Assembly: GCA_025935655.1 (NCBI GenBank)
Contig: JAICUV010000035.1
Coordinates: forward strand, 1 to 18,882
Source of the DNA: Chloroflexota bacterium
GTDB taxonomy: Bacteria; Chloroflexota; Limnocylindria; Limnocylindrales; CSP1-4
Length of the DNA stretch: 18,882 bases
Direction: 5' to 3'
Part shown: piece by piece, positions 17,971-18,882 of the stretch
How the letters are laid out: every line of letters starts with the position of its first letter
Numbering within the stretch: position 1 is the first letter of the stretch
Program-made: the position numbers and the translations under genes
The notes under the pieces: generated by a model
Told to the model about the DNA's origin: nothing
The model's input: only the letters and a program-made list of their open reading frames with translations
The model's database searches: none

Positions 17971-18045
17971 GCGCCGCCCGCCGTCCTCCGGCCTCTGTCT
18001 GCCAGCGGACAGACCGCCCCGCGAACGAGGTCCATCGTCGCGGTC

Positions 18046-18615
18046 ATGGATGCGATCCCGAATGCCACAGGCGATGCAGGCGCGCTGGCCGGGTCGAGCG
18101 GTGACCGGCTCCACGAGGCCCTGCCGACACAGCCGACGCCGATGCGCCTGGACTACCGGACCGTCCTGCCCGAGGCAAGCCGGGCCCTGCGGGGCCTGGA
18201 GGAGGTCGTCGGGTCCAGCACCCTCGAGCCGAGGCTGCTGGAGCTGGTGCGGCAGCGCGCCTCCCAGATCAACGGCTGCGCGTACTGCCTGGACATGCAC
18301 ACCAAGGACGCCCGCGCCATCGGCGAGGACGAGCAGCGGCTCCACCTCGTCGCCGTCTGGCGAGAGGCACCGTTCTTCGCGCCCCGGGAGCGGGCCGCCC
18401 TCGCCTGGACCGAGGCGCTCACGCTGTTGCCCGAGACCGGCGCGCCGGACGATGTCTACGCGGCAGTGGCGCGTGCGTTCGATCCGGCCGAGCAGGTCGC
18501 GCTGACCCTCGCCATCGTCGCGATCAACGGCTGGAATCGGCTGGCCGTCGGCTTCCGACGACCGGCAGGCTCGTACGTCTCGAGCCGCCATCCCGGGTCG
18601 CCGGCGATGCCATGA
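18046..18615 (+). CDS. Carboxymuconolactone decarboxylase (AhpD-like) family protein
   Basis: The protein is 189 aa. The AhpD-like core begins MRLDYRTVLPEASRALRGLE (33-52) and contains LLELVRQRASQINGCAYCLD, with the catalytic CxxC at C78/C81, E66 upstream and H85 four residues after the second Cys. That is the signature of alkylhydroperoxidase-type CMD proteins, which reduce peroxides or act as thiol-redox partners. The first 32 residues are a polar extension; the ATG at 18142 would give the family's usual N-terminus, but neither start has a good ribosome-binding site. It follows the Crp/Fnr gene by 75 nt and precedes the cupin gene by 35 nt, so the three may be one transcription unit. Confidence 0.9.
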   Translation: MDAIPNATGDAGALAGSSGDRLHEALPTQPTPMRLDYRTVLPEASRALRGLEEVVGSSTLEPRLLELVRQRASQINGCAYCLDMHTKDARAIGEDEQRLHLVAVWREAPFFAPRERAALAWTEALTLLPETGAPDDVYAAVARAFDPAEQVALTLAIVAINGWNRLAVGFRRPAGSYVSSRHPGSPAMP

Positions 18616-18650
18616 CGAGGAACAACCGCGGGCCACGAGGAGGCACAGCA

Positions 18651-18882
18651 ATGGAACAGGATGACGCGCGCCTGCGCCGCGCACCGGTCGAGCGATTCGC
18701 CGGTCCCGAGCACGTCTACGACCTCGCCGAGCTCGCGGAGAGGCTGCGGGCGGAGCCCCACCCCGCCACCAACGGCCACCGCCAGATCACGATCGCCCAC
18801 CACGGGTCGGTTGCGCTGGTCCTGTTCGACTTCGAGGCGGGCGGCCGGCTCCTGGACCACGTGGCCGACGGATTGGTCACGA
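18651..18882 (+). CDS. Cupin-domain protein, N-terminal part (cut by window end)
   Basis: ATG at 18651 has an excellent ribosome-binding site (GAGGAGG at 18637-18643, 7 nt away). The 77 visible codons begin MEQDDARLRRAPVERFAG and reach a beta-strand region HRQITIAHHGSVALVLFDFE with AGGRLLDHVADGLVT, which looks like the first strands of a small cupin (the G..L..H turn). The rest, including further metal-binding His residues, is beyond the window. Cupins of this size are often stored beside redox or CMD genes. The family call rests on one motif and is moderate. Confidence 0.7.
   Translation, partial: MEQDDARLRRAPVERFAGPEHVYDLAELAERLRAEPHPATNGHRQITIAHHGSVALVLFDFEAGGRLLDHVADGLVT

Noticed and set aside
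16972..18684. 570-residue minus-strand ORF opposite the Crp/Fnr and CMD genes
   Set aside because: Shadow frame; the plus-strand genes have clear HTH and CxxC motifs.

Overview
The window is very GC-rich bacterial chromosomal DNA with dense genes on both strands, GTG/TTG starts, several probably leaderless or Shine-Dalgarno-poor starts, and alanine/arginine/proline-rich proteins. A split SOS mutasome, a GAAC-N4-GTTC type LexA operator, a secreted lamin-tail protein with Pro-Thr linkers and the general gene mix suggest a GC-rich Chloroflexota lineage (Limnocylindria-like). This is inference: there is no rRNA or ribosomal-protein marker here, and an actinobacterial origin is not excluded.

Layout. 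1-3035 (minus): a large secreted protein, cut by the window start, with a signal peptide, a lamin-tail domain and three OB-like modules joined by Pro-Thr linkers. 3224-3964 (plus): a four-helix membrane protein. 4189-8856 (minus): the error-prone DNA polymerase DnaE2, carrying a roughly 285-residue charged insertion between its catalytic aspartates. 9014-10256 (plus): an island of tiny hydrophobic ORFs and one lipoprotein. 10342-12963 (minus): the operon imuA-imuB-DUF6504. 13428-14324 (minus): an EamA-type transporter. 14420-14588 (plus): tandem tRNA-Ala(CGC) and tRNA-Tyr(GUA). 14650-15267 (minus): a DUF488 protein. 15360-16826 (minus): a cytochrome b / molybdopterin oxidoreductase fusion. Divergent from it, 17206-18882 (plus): a Crp/Fnr-family regulator, an AhpD-like carboxymuconolactone decarboxylase protein, and the start of a cupin protein that runs off the end.

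How the genes fit together. The central 9 kb is a DNA-damage mutagenesis system. DnaE2 is the polymerase, ImuB the catalytically dead Y-family adaptor with a visible clamp-binding motif (QLPLF), ImuA the RecA-like ATPase, and the DUF6504 protein a translationally coupled third product of the imu operon. Both transcription units carry the same 16-bp operator (TAGAAC-N4-GTTCTA or one mismatch) inside the promoter spacer, so they should be induced together. A set of short imperfect palindromes occurs both in the dnaE2 insertion and in the DNA upstream of imuA. The right end looks like a separate redox module: a membrane molybdoenzyme facing a Crp/Fnr regulator and CxxC/cupin proteins across a 379-bp divergent region that contains a perfect 17-bp inverted repeat.
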